64,000 nt of DNA, from the NCBI RefSeq assembly GCF_040581485.1, contig NC_090130.1, forward strand, positions 1,116,001 through 1,180,000, read 5' to 3'. The notes under the pieces were generated by a model, which was given only the letters and a program-made list of their open reading frames with translations, made no database searches and was not told where the DNA came from. This DNA is from Linepithema humile. Taxonomy: Eukaryota > Arthropoda > Insecta > Hymenoptera > Formicidae. Both the position numbers and the translations under genes were made by a program. The number at the start of each line of letters is the position of its first letter. Position 1 is the stretch's first letter. Positions 36,140 through 49,901 of the stretch are shown here, in pieces.

Positions 36140-38419
36140 ATGACGGCTACTATTCAAGAGGGTTTGCGTCCTTTTTTTGTTATGTGCTTCATTTTAGGTT
36201 TAGGTGTCTATCCCATAAAGCAACCAATGTCAGAAAGTCGAAAAATTGTATACTTAAGTATTCTATATTCTTCGACAATCTGGTTTGTTTATAGTTATCT
36301 TCTTTATTATACAATAACTTACTTTACATTAAGAATATTGTTTGTCAACATCATTTCTATAGTCAACATGGCGTTTAACATCTTTATCACAATTACGTCT
36401 GTGATTCTGAGCTTTTATTATCGGAAGGTACAATTACGTTTTTATTATTATATTGCGTGTATGTGTGTGTGTGTGCGCGCGCGTGTGTTGTGTTATATGT
36501 ATATAAACAAATTATTGCGCTTGTATAGTATAGAAACATAATCGGATATTATTTTAGAGATTTGAAATATGTATGAAAAAACTTACTGCTGTGGATGATA
36601 CTTTGGGAAAACTAGGCAATCCAAATATGTATCGGAAGATACATATGTTGTCAATACGAATGATAATCATGTGGATTATATATACCCTTATCACAAACTT
36701 TTCCCACTCAAAATGGTGGCTTGAAAGAAAAGAAACAGCATCTTGGGGATTAGTTTTACCTTACATATTAAATTGTTGTGTTCATATTAATGCATTCGTG
36801 GATTTATTATTCATCTTTCTTTTATGGTTTGTATATTGTTATAATATTTATTTATTTATTTATTTGTCGTAAATAAATACCTATTTATATTTAATTATCT
36901 CTATAGATTCCATACATTTTTATAAGTATTGGATTAATTGATCAAATATATAACCATGATTAGTAGCAATTTTCAAAAAATATCTTTGTCGTTTAACAAC
37001 ATAATATTAAATAACAATTTTATTTTGTAATTTTTATTAAAACTTTTTTTAGCAAAAAAACTAAATTTATATATATTAAAAGTCTTGTAAAAAATAATTA
37101 TTTACTTAATAATTTTACTTTGCCATGTTACGATTTCTAAAATTTTTTCTAACGCAGGTATATAAGCACCAGATTTGATAAAGTGAATGAAAATGTGCAA
37201 TGTTTATTGGCTAAAAATGATCACGAGCTAAGATGTACATGGAAGAAACCTATAGTCTTCCTCCATCGATATGTGAATTACAAACAAACGTTATGGACTT
37301 CAATGTAATTCGGCTTGTCAGATATACAATTATTGACTACATTCTATCCTATAATAATAAAATTTAATTGAGTTTTTTTTTATCAAAATAATTATTAATA
37401 AATTTGAAATATCATAGTTTGTGAGTTGTAAGAATTTTTCTATTTTTAATCATAAAAATTCTCTCGTCAGGCATCTTCATCTAGAATTGTGTCATATTGC
37501 TCGCGAATTGAATTCAATGTTTGGAATGCAAATGACTTTCGAAATGGCATCTTATCTGTCCTATTTAACAATATTGTGTACTTATTTTTATATAATGCAA
37601 AAACAGAATAAAGTACCAGTATACAATTGGTTTAATAATTCATTATGGACTTTTACATTTTCATTAAGACTCTACACTGTAAATTATATCTGTGATAATG
37701 TCACTGTTAAGGTAAAGCTATGCATTTTTCAATATAAAAAATTATTACAAATAAAATATAAAAGTTATTATAAAAAATAAAATTACAAATGCAAAATTTC
37801 AGGCTAACATGATTAACGGAATGATTCATCAACTGACAAACATTTTTCGATATACTGACGTTTGGATGGAGGTAATAAATATTTTAGCACCACGAAATAA
37901 ACAAAATACATTATATAACATTAGTTGTTATTAATTTATAGATTTATCAATTTACTTTGCAAACAATGCAACATCGTCTGAAATTTAATGGAATGGGTCT
38001 TTTTTATTTTGGCAACGTGTTTCTTCAGAAGGTTTGTGTTTATATTACTTTTTGAACTACTTTACTTTTACATTGTGTTATGCTTATAATATGAATTATT
38101 AACTAATAATATGAATTATTCAATTTTTGCATTTACCTATTTTGTTTCTGTTATATTTTGTACTGTAAATTATAAAAATTCAAACATTTAAAATTATAAT
38201 TAAAATTATTTTTAATTAATATTTTAAAAATTATTATTAATTAATATTATTTATATTTTATGCTATGCTCAATTTTTTACTTATTAACCTGTCAACAATG
38301 CGTATTATTAAAATATTGCTTTTATAAGTGTTAAGCAATATTAATAGATACATTTTTTCTAGTTTTTTACGAGGATTGTAACATTTGTGATCATTTCGAT
38401 ACAGATGAATATACTGTAA
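36140..38419 (+). CDS. Gustatory receptor Gr13, complete (7 exons)
   Basis: Exons: 36140-36427, 36558-36826, 37158-37304, 37471-37711, 37803-37871, 37942-38031, 38363-38419, giving 386 aa, open. ATG 36140 (MTATIQEGLRPFFVM) agrees with the family start; the in-frame extension upstream is not conserved. Exon 2 has TLGKLGNPNMYRK where nearly all others have TLEELGTPKMYRK or QK. Exon 4 ends NYICDNVTVK. Exon 7 is short, TFVIISIQMNIL. A (TG)n(CG)n run lies in intron 1 near 36465-36490. It is a single-copy lineage without a close duplicate here. Confidence 0.92.
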
Positions 38420-39700
38420 CTAAATCAATTTTTAAATATTTAACAATTTAACAATTTAAAGAGTAGTAACAAAAATAACACACTCGCACAGTTCGTCAAA
38501 TCTAATCTAATATTGCACCACGTAAAAATGAAAAATGTAATCATTATGTGTGTGTCAATTAGATATTATTTAACTGCAGATTAATTAAACAATAAAGTAA
38601 AATATTACAATGTTTTCATCGTATTACAATATTTATGATCTCATTAATCTAATTATGTAGATATCTTTAAATATAATTATGTATGAAATATATCTGAACT
38701 ATTTGGTACTCATGATTAACCTCAAGATCCGAAATGTCCGAACTGCTTGACCATCTAAAAGTTTCGCGAGCATTAATAGAATTACACTAATAAAATACAC
38801 ATTAAAATATACTTTTAACCAGAGTAATTTTATTCAAAATTGAAAACATCGTGCAGATACTTATATGATAATTTAAATTTAAAAATGGAAAAGTGCATAC
38901 AAGTGCATGTTTGCCAGTATATGCTTTTATTATAAAAATTAATTGTTATATATAAAAATTAATGCAAATAAATATTGTTTGCAATTAAAAAAGGCGATCA
39001 ACAAAATATATTTGCTGTTAGCAAATCGCAAAAATGTTGCGTTCTTTAAACAATACAAGACCACATAGATATGTTTTCAAACTTTTAGCAACAGTTATAT
39101 ATATTGTAACTAGATTAAAACTACATCGCCTATCATATTTTTAATATGATATTGTAACTTTTATGATTATTCCGATCACTTTAAAATAATTTAAGACATG
39201 AAAAACTCACTTTTTAAGAACTAACAAAAATCATCTTAAAATATATTTCAACAAAAAGACCAGTTAAATTTTACGATAATAAAATAATACAAATGCCTAA
39301 AAGATGACTTAAGAGTATAATATTAAATGACAGACACAATTTGATTAAAATAGAACATAAACATGTTTTTAAAAATTAAACATATTTAAGTCAAGTGTAA
39401 GAACATAGTTTTGCAAGAAGAATAGTTTATGGGTGATTACGTCTTGTAAAAATTAATATAGATAGATAAGAACTCTAGGCAAAAAAGTGATCCAATTTAG
39501 ATTATCTGTCTGTTTATTTAACCGTTCGATATGCGTTTCGGTTTAATAACAATTGTAATATCTTACAGTCGACTTCTCGTAAAGTTTTCCAAAAGATCTA
39601 TGAAAAGAATGTAGAAGCATCTTAGAAATTGTTACAAAAAGTATCAAAGTGTTTCTTTTTTGAGAGCAAAATGTAATTTATAACCGATAATTTGAAGATT
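38420..39700. other. Spacer Gr13-Gr14 (1.3 kb)
   Basis: AT-rich. I see no gene, no receptor relic and no clear transposon. It marks the change from the main subfamily to the divergent Gr14 type. Confidence 0.4.
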
Positions 39701-42026
39701 ATGATAGAAACAATTCAGGAAGCATTAGCACCACTGTTGCTCATCGGCTCATTTTGTGGTTTGAGCTTCTTCGAATATCCTCTTGGACGTCCCAGACCAT
39801 ATTTTACTTGTTTATATTTTTTGGTGAAATGGAGTTTTTTTGCGTACATTTTCCACTATCTAGTTTATACCAGTTCTACAACATTTTTATACATGTCCTG
39901 GCCTAGTATAATAATAATACTCGCCACGACTGTGTCAACGCTTGTCAGTTTATTTTATTTTAAGGTAAATATTATAAATATATTGTAAATTTAGAATAGT
40001 AACTTCATCCTTGTATATGAATTTTACTGTATCGCAAAAAATTTTTCAAACCACACTATTTTAAAACTTTATAAACAAGCATGAATTTTGAAGAAACTTT
40101 TGAAATTAATCGATTTCAATATGCTATACATTGTTTGTTTTTATGTTTTAAATTAAACAATTTTATATTTAAAAAATTATTAATAACTTTCACAAATTTT
40201 CTTTACATATTTTACGATACATTCAAGTATCACAGTGATAATTCCTCACTTATTGCACATTCGACTGATATGAAACTCTTTTTAAGGAATTGAAAATTTG
40301 TTTATACAAACTTTCTATTGTGGATGACACAATGGAAGTATTTGGAACGCCAAAGGACTATCAACGATTGTACAATTGGACAATTCAAACAATAATTGGA
40401 TGGATTGTATTGGCTTTTGTCATAAATATATGGGACAGTGTGTGGTTAAATAAAAAATGTTTCAGCATCACTCGTATTTTCGTTCCATTTTTTGGGAATT
40501 ATTTGCTCCATGTCAATACCTTCAATAGTTTGATGTGGGGAATTATTTTGAGGTCGGTATATATTTTTTATAAAACTATTCTACAGGCAATATTAGATAT
40601 ATGTATGAAGAACGTACAAAGCTCAAAAGCTCAAAACTTCAAAAATCTTATAAATATTTTTTAACAATTTAAATTTTTTATTTAATTCAGATACGTAAGC
40701 TGCAAATTTCAACAAGTCAATGAGCACATTTATAATCTGTTACAAAACAATGCAAAGTATACCAGACTGAACAAATTAATTATAGTGGGTCAGCAAAGGA
40801 TGGAATGCAGGCAGTATATGTGGATTATAATGTAATTCTTTCTTTATAGTGCATGTATATTATTCTGAAGATTCAATTGTAAGACACACAATTTTAAATT
40901 TTCACTAAAACTTGTTTATGTTAAAATTCTATGGTATATTTAAACTCAAAATATTTTTTGTCTACCATTTTTTGTACATATAGAATTACATATAGAAGTA
41001 TATTATAGGTAAGCATTGTGAATTACAGGCACGTCCATCAACAGCTATGTCGCATATCACGTGAATTAAACAAAATATGTAGTATACAGATGACGTTACA
41101 AATGACATCTTACTTTGCATTTTTTGTGGAGTTATTTCTGGAATTTTACAAGTCGTTTACGGACATTAAAGAAACAGCATTTGAACACCACATAGATAAT
41201 CTGTTAATTTATAGCTGGGCAATTATATATAGCGCGAAACTTCTTACATTAAATTATATCTGTCAGATTATTTGCGATAAGGTAACAAATAAAAAATAAT
41301 TATTAATTAAATATAATTAATATAACTATTAAAAATAGCAAAACATTTATATTTGCAATAAAATTGTCGTTGAAAATTTTTTATCTATTATAAATTACTT
41401 AATCATATCTTTTTGTATAAATTTTTTAAGTATGTATTGCAAGTTTCAATTTTATGTTATAATTTTAGGCAAATGGAACAGTAGAAATCCTTTACAAACT
41501 ATCCAATGATAGTTTCGATGAAAACTTACGCAAGCAGGTAAATTTTTGTCACATAATTTTGAATCCGCTACAATTATTCTATGTTACGATAAATATATTT
41601 TACATTAAACAATAATTTTCTTTTAATTCAGATATTGCAATTTATACTACAAATAAAACAGAGAGAGTTAAAACTTTCTGGCGTAGGCCTTTTCTACTTT
41701 GGTTATAATTTTATTCGTCAGGTATGTTCTACATTTTGTAAAAGTATACATATTGATACAAGTAGAAATAAAATTAAAATTTTATACTTAATTTTTTTGA
41801 TAGAAATATTTAAATGGCAACGTATAATATATATCGATTGATTATTATTAAATTTAATCATATTTTATATACCATATGTACGTTTTTGATTATTATATAA
41901 CATTCTAAATTTCTCCTTTTATGCAATTAATCGAAGGCATGTTATTCTCACCTAAAATAAAAATATATTTTTCAGTTTTACGCATCAGTTTTGACAGTTT
42001 TGATACTTCTAACACAAATGACATAA
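39701..42026 (+). CDS. Gustatory receptor Gr14, divergent subfamily, complete
   Basis: Exons: 39701-39964, 40287-40552, 40691-40831, 41029-41281, 41469-41537, 41632-41721, 41976-42026, giving 377 aa. Intron positions and phases equal those of the other copies, but the protein is far from them: MIETIQEALAPLLLIG, then CGLSFFEYPLG instead of GLGVYPIK; exon 2 KLSIVDDTMEVFGTPKDYQRLY; exon 3 ends Y-M-W-I-I-M; exon 4 begins HVHQQLCRISREL; exon 6 ends FGYNFIRQ. The closest relatives are Gr20 and the partial Gr0. The last helix is TVLILLTQMT, with no tail. Acceptors before exon 2 are tttaag. An open run inside intron 1 (40081-40293) is not coding. Confidence 0.9.
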
Positions 42027-43348
42027 TTAATGACATAATTATATATAAAATTCGTTTATAACAGATTAATGTTAAAATTAAGAGAACACATGATATATAA
42101 TAAAATATATAAAAATTTTAAGATTTGTATTCTTAACATTCACAAAAAATACATTTACATAAAAATATTGATTTATTGTACAATGTACATATATGTATTT
42201 ATAATAAAAAATAAAATTTATTTGTAATGTGTTAGTTTGTGTCCCAAATTTCTGCGTTAACTTTAATCATTAAGTAACTGCTTACTTTTAATTTATCCTT
42301 TTGAAATAAGATTGTTCCGAATATGAATCAAAGCCTAAAAGGAAAACGTAGATATATGTCATCATTTATTTTCTTCATCTAATTGCAGTTACATTTTGTG
42401 AATCACATATGCACACAAAAATATCTCTTCTTTCTTTCAAGGTCGATTCATTTAATCAGCATAAGTTCTTAAGCGATTAATCGCTGACGTTGTGGAAATT
42501 TTTATCTATCTAATTATACAACGTCAAAACAAACTTTGTCATCTTATAATGTTACAACGGATAATTAATAATGCGATGAAAAACATCCTCATTTAAATGT
42601 CTTGTCTTTGACAAAAAGTTATTATAAAGCGTATTTAAACAGTTATAACATTGTTTCCACACGTGTTGTACATCTACCAACTCGCAATTCCAGTGTCAAA
42701 AAGATTAATCAAAATTGTATCTTACTAACCTATTATCTATCTTTAACATCATGGATGCTTTAGTTTGATATTGTTGTAAAAATGAATATTTCTTAAAAGC
42801 TCCAGAATTTATGTGCATCATTGTGCATCTTGTGCATTATTGAAACAAATTACAACCGCAATTGTTGCAGTGACGTACATGTTGTTTAATTTCAATTAAA
42901 ATAAAATATGACAATTTAATAATATTATAAATATTCAAAAATAACTAACATTTTTTACATGATTCTAGTCTGAAGTCATGCCACTGAATTATGTGAACTA
43001 TCTACTTCGAAAGTTATGTGAATTCAGTTCTAAAAGTTAAACTTTAAAATTTTCAACCTTTATAAAAATTTTAACGTATATGATGCAGTGCTTACCTAGA
43101 AATATTATCAATAAAACATAGTGTTGTGCAAATCGTTTGTATTTCCATATTATTTTTATATTAAACTTTAATGATTCGCAACATGCAATATCAATCATGA
43201 AAATCTATTACTCATGAGAGATGGTAGATCGTTTTAATATGCGCATATACTATAGATGTATCATTATTACGAAGATCCATTATTTTTGCAACATGGCATA
43301 ATTACAATACGCTCAGCGACAGACATTCCATATTAGTTAGTAATGATC
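42027..43348. other. 5' flank of Gr15 (first copy of a repeated unit)
   Basis: From about 42150 the DNA belongs to the repeat unit of Gr15-Gr18. It carries a decayed version of the small reading frame seen at 51075 (here from 42548, stopped after 15 codons). It lacks the 400-bp inverted-repeat element of the other three units (uninterrupted gtgaatcacatatgcacac near 42398). Confidence 0.55.
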
Positions 43349-45499
43349 ATGGCGTCTACTATACAAGAAGCCTTACGTCCTCTTTTTATAACATGTTTTG
43401 TTATGGGTTTAGGTGTTTACCCCATTAAACAATTAAAATCAAAAAGTCGGTGGATTGCACACTTAGGTCTTCTATATTCTCTAATAGTCTGGTTTGTTTA
43501 TGGCTATATGTTGTACTATACAGTGACTATTTTTACACTAACAGAATTGCTTGGAACCTATATAATAAAAACTGTCGTGTTCCTTAGCATCATTACTTCG
43601 ATAATGTCCGCTATTGTGACTCTTCACTATCGAAAGGTATAATATAATTTTTAGTATTATTTATATAAAATACATATGTGGTATTTATCTCATATCATAT
43701 TAATTGTATTTAATACCAAATTGTCATTCCTTACTTATTTTTATGTAACAACTTTAAAATTTGATCAAATTTACTGTCAATTTGCCAATATCGTAATGAA
43801 CAATGTGCTTACTGGGTATGTATTTTAAACTATTACTCATTGTTGTAAAAATTATTTTAGAGATTTGAGATATGTATAGAGAAGCTTGCTACTGTGGATG
43901 ACACTTTAGAAGAACTGGGTACTCCAAAAATGTACCAAAAAATGTATATGTGGTCAATAAGAACAGTATTTGGATGGATTATATTTACTTTTATTACAAA
44001 TGTTTACGACACAATATGGTGGTGGAATACAGAAAAAATTGCTCCTTGGGGATTACTTGTAGCTTATATACTAAATCATCCTATTTATATCAATGCCTTT
44101 ATGGACTTACTATTCATTTTCTTCTTACGGTTCGTATATTCATTCATTATATTTCTTTATATATTTTGCGAATTAATATAATATATTATAATTTCTAAGA
44201 TAATCTTTTTTGTGTGTATGTGTATGTGCAATATAGATACGTCGCAATCAGATTTGATAAAGTGAACGAGCATATGCGATGTCTATTAGTAAAAGAGGAG
44301 CATAAGCTCAGGTTTACATGGAATAACTCTGCATTCTCTTGACGACATAAATTGCGTATTAATAATTACAAGCGAACGGTTTGGACATCAATGTAAAGGC
44401 TCATTTATAATAATAAAATTTAATAGATTTTTATGTATATCTAAAAACAATTAATATAATTTTTAATTTCTTGCAATTACTACACTTTTTAATAATAAAG
44501 AATAATTTTTTTTACAGGCATCTTCATTTAGAATTATGTCGCATTGCTCGTGAACTGAACTTGATGTTTGAAATGAAAATAGCCGTTGAAGCAGTATCTA
44601 TTCTTATATACTTAACAGCAATGTGTTATTATTTATTTCTTACTATTGCCTTAACACAAATAAATAGAGCACAAATAGAAATAAACTTTTTATTTGGTGT
44701 TATTATGTGGATCTTTACACTTTTAATGCGGTTCTACGCCATAAATCATATTTGTGAAAGCGTTAAATTTAAGGTAAAATTTTGTTATCTTGAACTAATA
44801 TATATATTTAAAATTAGTAATAAATTAACAATAGATAAAATAAAATAAATAATAAATTTCAGGCAAACAAAATTAAGAAAATAATTCATCAACTGACAAA
44901 TTCACTTCAATATAGTACAGTTTGGAAAGAGGTAAACACTTTTAAAATAAGAAAGTTTATAGTAAACTATAATAATATGAAGTTGATTAAAACAGATTCA
45001 GTAACATAGCTAAAATAAAATATCTAAAATGACATTCTAAATATGTAACATATATTTTCAGGTTCAGCAATTTTCTCTACAAACAATGCAAAATCCATTA
45101 GAGTTTACTGGGATGGGTCTCTTCAATCTTGGCAATGAATGCCTTCAAAAGGTTTATTTTAATATTCAATTTTTCCACCACTTTATTTGTACATATATAC
45201 TTATATCATAATTTATATTAATACACAAGGTTATCTAAAAAATTATCTTATTGTTAGTTTAGCATATTATAGTCTCCCGTTTCTAATATTACAGTAAACT
45301 AACAGTAGCTCACAAAATACAATTTAGTTTACGGTACATTTCGATAAAATACACTTTTTATATGCAGTGAATATTAATAAATGTATTTTTTTTTCAGTTT
45401 TGCATGACAATTGTAACATTTGTAATTATTTTGATACAATTACAAATGCCGTCTGACATAAGGAAACAAATGCCGACTGACATATATAGCCGTTCTTAG
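43349..45499 (+). CDS. Gustatory receptor Gr15 with conserved in-frame UGA in exon 3
   Basis: Exons: 43349-43636, 43861-44129, 44237-44392, 44518-44773, 44863-44931, 45062-45151, 45398-45499; 409 codons if the stop is read as an amino acid. TGA 44340-44342 is codon 221, in the loop between exon 2 and exon 4 segments, between the FTWNNS-type stretch and the conserved INNYK. Everything else is open and properly spliced. An ATG two codons upstream (43343) is also in frame. The 188 codons after the stop hold HLHLELCRIARELN, NHICESVKFK, GMGLFNLGNECLQK and TFVIILIQ. FNLGN replaces the usual FYFGN. The tail repeats a KxMPTD-like unit (QMPSDIRKQMPTDIYSRS). It may be live by readthrough or an exitron, or a recently amplified pseudogene. 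Confidence 0.75.
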
Positions 45500-45641
45500 A
45501 AGAGAGTAATTGCATCGCAAGTTTAATATTACATCGTTAGTTTAATATTGAAACAAAGTATTATTGTTATTCCTTGTGATGGTTCTGTTATCGTAAAAAG
45601 TAACATAACATTAATTAAGTAAAAATAGAAAATTGCAAAAG

Positions 45642-45989
45642 TCGATACGAAAGTAATGCTTCCAATCTTTTTTCTCAGAAAATTTAATTCTTACAACTGT
45701 GGTTTTTAAACAATATAATCTTCAGTCATTAACAAACATTTAGTTATTTTTTCACAAAGAAACCATCATTTTGTATGCACATTTGTCATCCTTGAATCAG
45801 ACGCTGTATTCCAGACCCGTTAAATTCCTTGCTACAACTCTTGAGGACTTCAAAAACATTTTTCTTAATGGCGACTTTATAGAAAAATAACTGAATGTCT
45901 GTTAGTGACTGAAAATTATTTCATATAAAAATTATAGTTGTAGGAATTAACTTTTCTGAGAAAAAAATTGAAGGCATTACTTTCGTACG
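45642..45989. mobile_element. Mariner-type MITE, copy 1
   Basis: The left arm tacgaaagtaatgcttcc ... tttctcagaaaatttaattc is mirrored by the right arm gaattaacttttctgag ... ggcattactttcgtac. The arms are about 115 bp and imperfect. The acgaaagtaatgcctcc type of end is usual for mariner-derived elements in insects. Copies sit at the same place after Gr16 and Gr17, so it predates those duplications. It is absent after Gr18. Confidence 0.65.
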
Positions 45990-46248
45990 TTTACATAAAA
46001 ATATTTATTTATTATATTTTGTATACAATAAAAAATAAAATTTATTTCTAGTATTGCTAGTTTATGTCTCTTTCTACATTGACTCTAACCATTAAGTAAT
46101 TGCTTACTTCTAATTTATCTTTTTCAAATAGAATTGTTCCGAATATGAGTCAAAGCCTAAAATAAAAACATAAATAAATGTGATTATTTATTTTCTTTAT
46201 TTGTGCATTATGTGCATTTTATTACAGTTACACTTTATGAATCACATA

Positions 46249-46644
46249 CATATGAGCACCTCAGAGGTATACTATGTTAAATCACATTTTTTCGAAAACT
46301 GAATTACTATTATCGTAAGACTCTATACTTCAATTTTTATTCAATGGCAAATGTTTTCAATAAAAATAGAGATGTTGACTATATAAAGTTAAGTCACAAC
46401 ATGATGACATATTTATCAGGTAAACAGTATTAAATCACATTAAAATTACACATTATATTGCGTAATACTTCATTTTCTGAAACATATCGAAGTTTGATAT
46501 TATATCCGCGAATGTAAAAAAACTCTGCTAAACATTATAAGTCTTTACTGAGAGCAAAAACAAAAAATCTCTTTAGAAAATCTTTTTATCCTGAAAATTA
46601 TGTTCATGTGATTTAACATAGTATACCTCTAAGATGCTCATATG
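46249..46644. mobile_element. Inverted-repeat element with 40-bp arms, copy 1
   Basis: catatgagcacctcagaggt followed by atactatgttaaatcacat is answered by its near-perfect reverse complement ending gctcatatg. The unit before Gr15 has the empty site. Between the arms lies a 29-codon frame (46344-46433, MANVFNKNRDVDYIKLSH) followed by a cag|gtaaac donor-like site. The frame is kept in copy 2 at 50610. Confidence 0.65.
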
Positions 46645-47614
46645 TAATATACATTGCATATGTGATTCACATATGCAAAATATCTCTTCTCTCTACAGAT
46701 CGATTCATTTAATCAGCATAAGTGCTTAAGCAATTTATCGTTGAAGTTGTGGAAACGTTTATCTTCCTAACTATATCAACGTCGAAATAAACTTAATAAT
46801 CCTATAATGTTAGAAAGGATGCTTAATAATGCGATAAAAAGACGTCCTCATTTGAATGTCTTGTCTTTGACAAAAAGTTATCATGAAGCGTATTTAAACA
46901 GTTATAACATTGTTTCCGCACGTGTTGTACATTTACCAACTCGCAATTCCAGTGTCAAAAAGATTAATTAAAATTGTATCTTACTAACTTATTATCTATC
47001 TTTAACATCATGGATGCTTTAGTTTGATATTGTTGTAAAAATGAATATTTCTTAAAAGCTCCAGAATTTATGTGCATCATTGTGCATCTTGTGCATTATT
47101 GAAACAAATTACAACCGCAATTGTTGCAGTGACGTACATGTTGTTTAATTTCAATTAAAATAAAATATGACAATTTAATAATATTATAAATATTCAAAAA
47201 TAAATAACATTTTTTACATGATTCTATTCTGAAGTCATGCCACTGAATTATATGAACTATCTATTTTGAAAGTTATGTGAATTCAGTTCTAAAAGTTAAG
47301 CTTTAAAATTTTCAACCTTCATAAAAATTTTAACGTAAATGATGCAGTGCTTACCTAGAAATATTATCAATAAAACATAACGTGTTGTGCAAATCGTTTG
47401 TATTTCCATATTATTTTTATATTAAACTTTAATGATTCGCAACATGCAATATCAATAATGAAAATCTATTACCCATGAGAGATGGTAGATCGTTTTAATA
47501 TGCGCATGTACTATAGATGTATCATTATTACGAAGATCCATTATTTTTGCAACATGGCATAATTACAATACGCTCAGCGACAGACATTCCATATTACAAT
47601 AGTTAGTAATGATC

Positions 47615-49761
47615 ATGGCGTCAACTATACAAGAAGCATTACGTCCTCTTTTTATAACATGTTTCATTATGGGTTTAGGTGTTTACCCCATTAAACAATT
47701 AAAATCAAAAAGTCGGTGGATTGTACACTTAGGTTTTCTATATTCTCTAATAGTCTGGTTTGTTTATGGCTATATGTTGTACTATACAGTGACTATTTTT
47801 ACACTGAAAGAATTGCTTGGATCCTATATAATGAAAATTGTCGTGTTTCTTAGCATCTTTACTTCGATAATGTCCGCTATTGTGACTCTTCACTATCGAA
47901 AGGTATAATATAATTTTTAGTATTATTTATATAAAATACATATGTGGTATTTATCTCACATCATAATAATTGTATTTAATAACAAATTGTCATTCCTTAT
48001 TTATTTTTAATGTAACAACTTTAAAATTTGATCAAATTTACTGTCAATTTGCTAATATCGTAATGAACAATGTGCTTACTGGATATGTATTTTAAACTAT
48101 TACTCATTGTTGAAAAATTATTTTAGAAATTTGAGATATGTATAGAAAAGCTTGCTACTGTGGATGACACTTTAGAAGAACTGGGTACTCCAAAAATGTA
48201 CCAAAAAATGTATATATGGTCGATAAGAACAGTATTTGGATGGATTATATTTACTTTCATTACAAATGTTTACGACACAATATGGTGGTGGAATACAGAA
48301 AAAATGACTCTTTGGGGATTACTTGTAGCTTATATAATAAATCATCCTATTCATATCAATGCCTTCATGGACTTACTATTCATTTTTTTCTTACGGTTCG
48401 TATATTCATTCATTATATTTCTTTATATATTTTGCAAATTAATATAATATATTATAATTTCTAAGATAATCTTTTTTGTGTGTATGTGTATGTGCAATAT
48501 AGATACGTCGCAACCAGATTTGATAAAGTAAACGAGCATATGCGATGTCTATTAGTAAAGGAGGAGCATAAGCTTAAGTTTACATGGAAAAACTCTACAC
48601 CCTCTTGACAACATAAATTGCGTATTAATAATTACAAGGGAACGTTGTGGACATCAATGTAAAAGCTCATTTATAATAATAAAATTTAATATATTTTTAT
48701 GTATATCTAAAAACAATTAATATAATTTTTAATTTCTTGTAATTACTACACTTTTTAGTAGTAAAAAATGTTTCTTTTTACAGGCATCTTCATTTAGAAT
48801 TATGTCGCATTGCTCGCGAATTGAATTTCATGTTTGAAACGCAAATAGCTGCTGAAGCAGTATCCATTCTTCTATACATAACAGCAATGTGTTATTATTT
48901 ATTTCTTACTATTGCGCTAATACGAATAAATAGAGTACAAATGGTAATAAGCCTTTTTTTGGGTGCTATTGTCTGGATCTTTACACTTTTAATGCGGTTC
49001 TACGCCATAAATCATATTTGTGAAAGCGTTAAATTTAAGGTAAAATTTTGTTATCTTGAACTAATATATATATTTAAAATTAGTAATAAATTAACAATAG
49101 ATAAAATAAAATAAATAATAAATTTCAGGCAAACAAAATTAAGAAAATAATTCATCAACTGACAAATTCACTTCAATATAGTACAGTTTGGAAAGAGGTA
49201 AACACTTTTAAAATAAGAAAGTTTATAGTAAACTATAATAATATGAAGTTGATTAAAACAGATTCAGTAACATAGCTGAAATAAAATATCTAAAATGACA
49301 TTCTAAATATGCAACATATATTTTCAGGTTCAGCAATTTTCTCTACAAACAATGCAAAATCCATTAGAGTTTACTGGGATGGGTCTGTTCAATCTTGGCA
49401 ATAAATGCCTTCAAAAGGTCTATTTTAATATTCATTTTTTCCACTTTATTTGTACATATATACTCATATCATAATTTATATTAATACACAAGGTTATCTA
49501 AAAAATTATCTTATTGTTAGTTTAGCATACTACAGTCTCTCGTTTCTAATATTACAGTAAACTAACAGCAGCTCACAAAATACAATTTAGTTTACGGTAC
49601 ATTTCGATAAAATACATTTTTTATATGCAGTAAATATTAATAAATGTGTTTTTTTTCAGTTTTGCCTGACAATTGTAACATTTGTAATTATTTTGATACA
49701 ATTACAAATGCCGTCTGATATAAGGATACAAAAGCCGACTGACATATATAGCCGTTCTTAG
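47615..49761 (+). CDS. Gustatory receptor Gr16 with conserved in-frame UGA in exon 3
   Basis: Exons: 47615-47902, 48127-48395, 48503-48658, 48784-49039, 49129-49197, 49328-49417, 49660-49761; 409 codons. TGA 48606-48608 is at the same codon as in Gr15, with the next codon CAA instead of CGA. Introns 4 and 5 and exon 5 are essentially identical to Gr15, while exon 4 differs at about a dozen residues (FMFETQIAAEAVSILLYI, IRINRVQMVISLFLG). This suggests local gene conversion over the 3' half. Exon 7 begins FCLTIVTFVIILIQ and keeps the long SRS tail. All donors and acceptors are intact. Confidence 0.75.
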
Positions 49762-49901
49762 AACAAAGTAATTGCATCGTTAGTTTAATATTACATCGTT
49801 AGTTTAATATTGAAACAAAGTATTAATATTATTCCTTGTGATGGTTCTGTTATCGTAAAAAGTAACATAACATTAATTAAGTAAAATTAGAAAATTGCGA
49901 A

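Larger units (their letters stand above)
45500..47614. other. Spacer Gr15-Gr16 with two MITE-like elements and a small ORF relic
   Basis: In order: a mariner-type MITE (about 45642-45989), a 40-bp-arm inverted-repeat element (46249-46644), the small reading frame relic from 46808 (54 codons to a TAA), then the 5' flank of Gr16, which is over 95 percent like that of Gr15 by eye. Confidence 0.6.

Noticed and set aside
40081..40293. 70-codon frame upstream of Gr14 exon 2
   Set aside because: Lies inside intron 1, low complexity, and is not conserved in Gr20.
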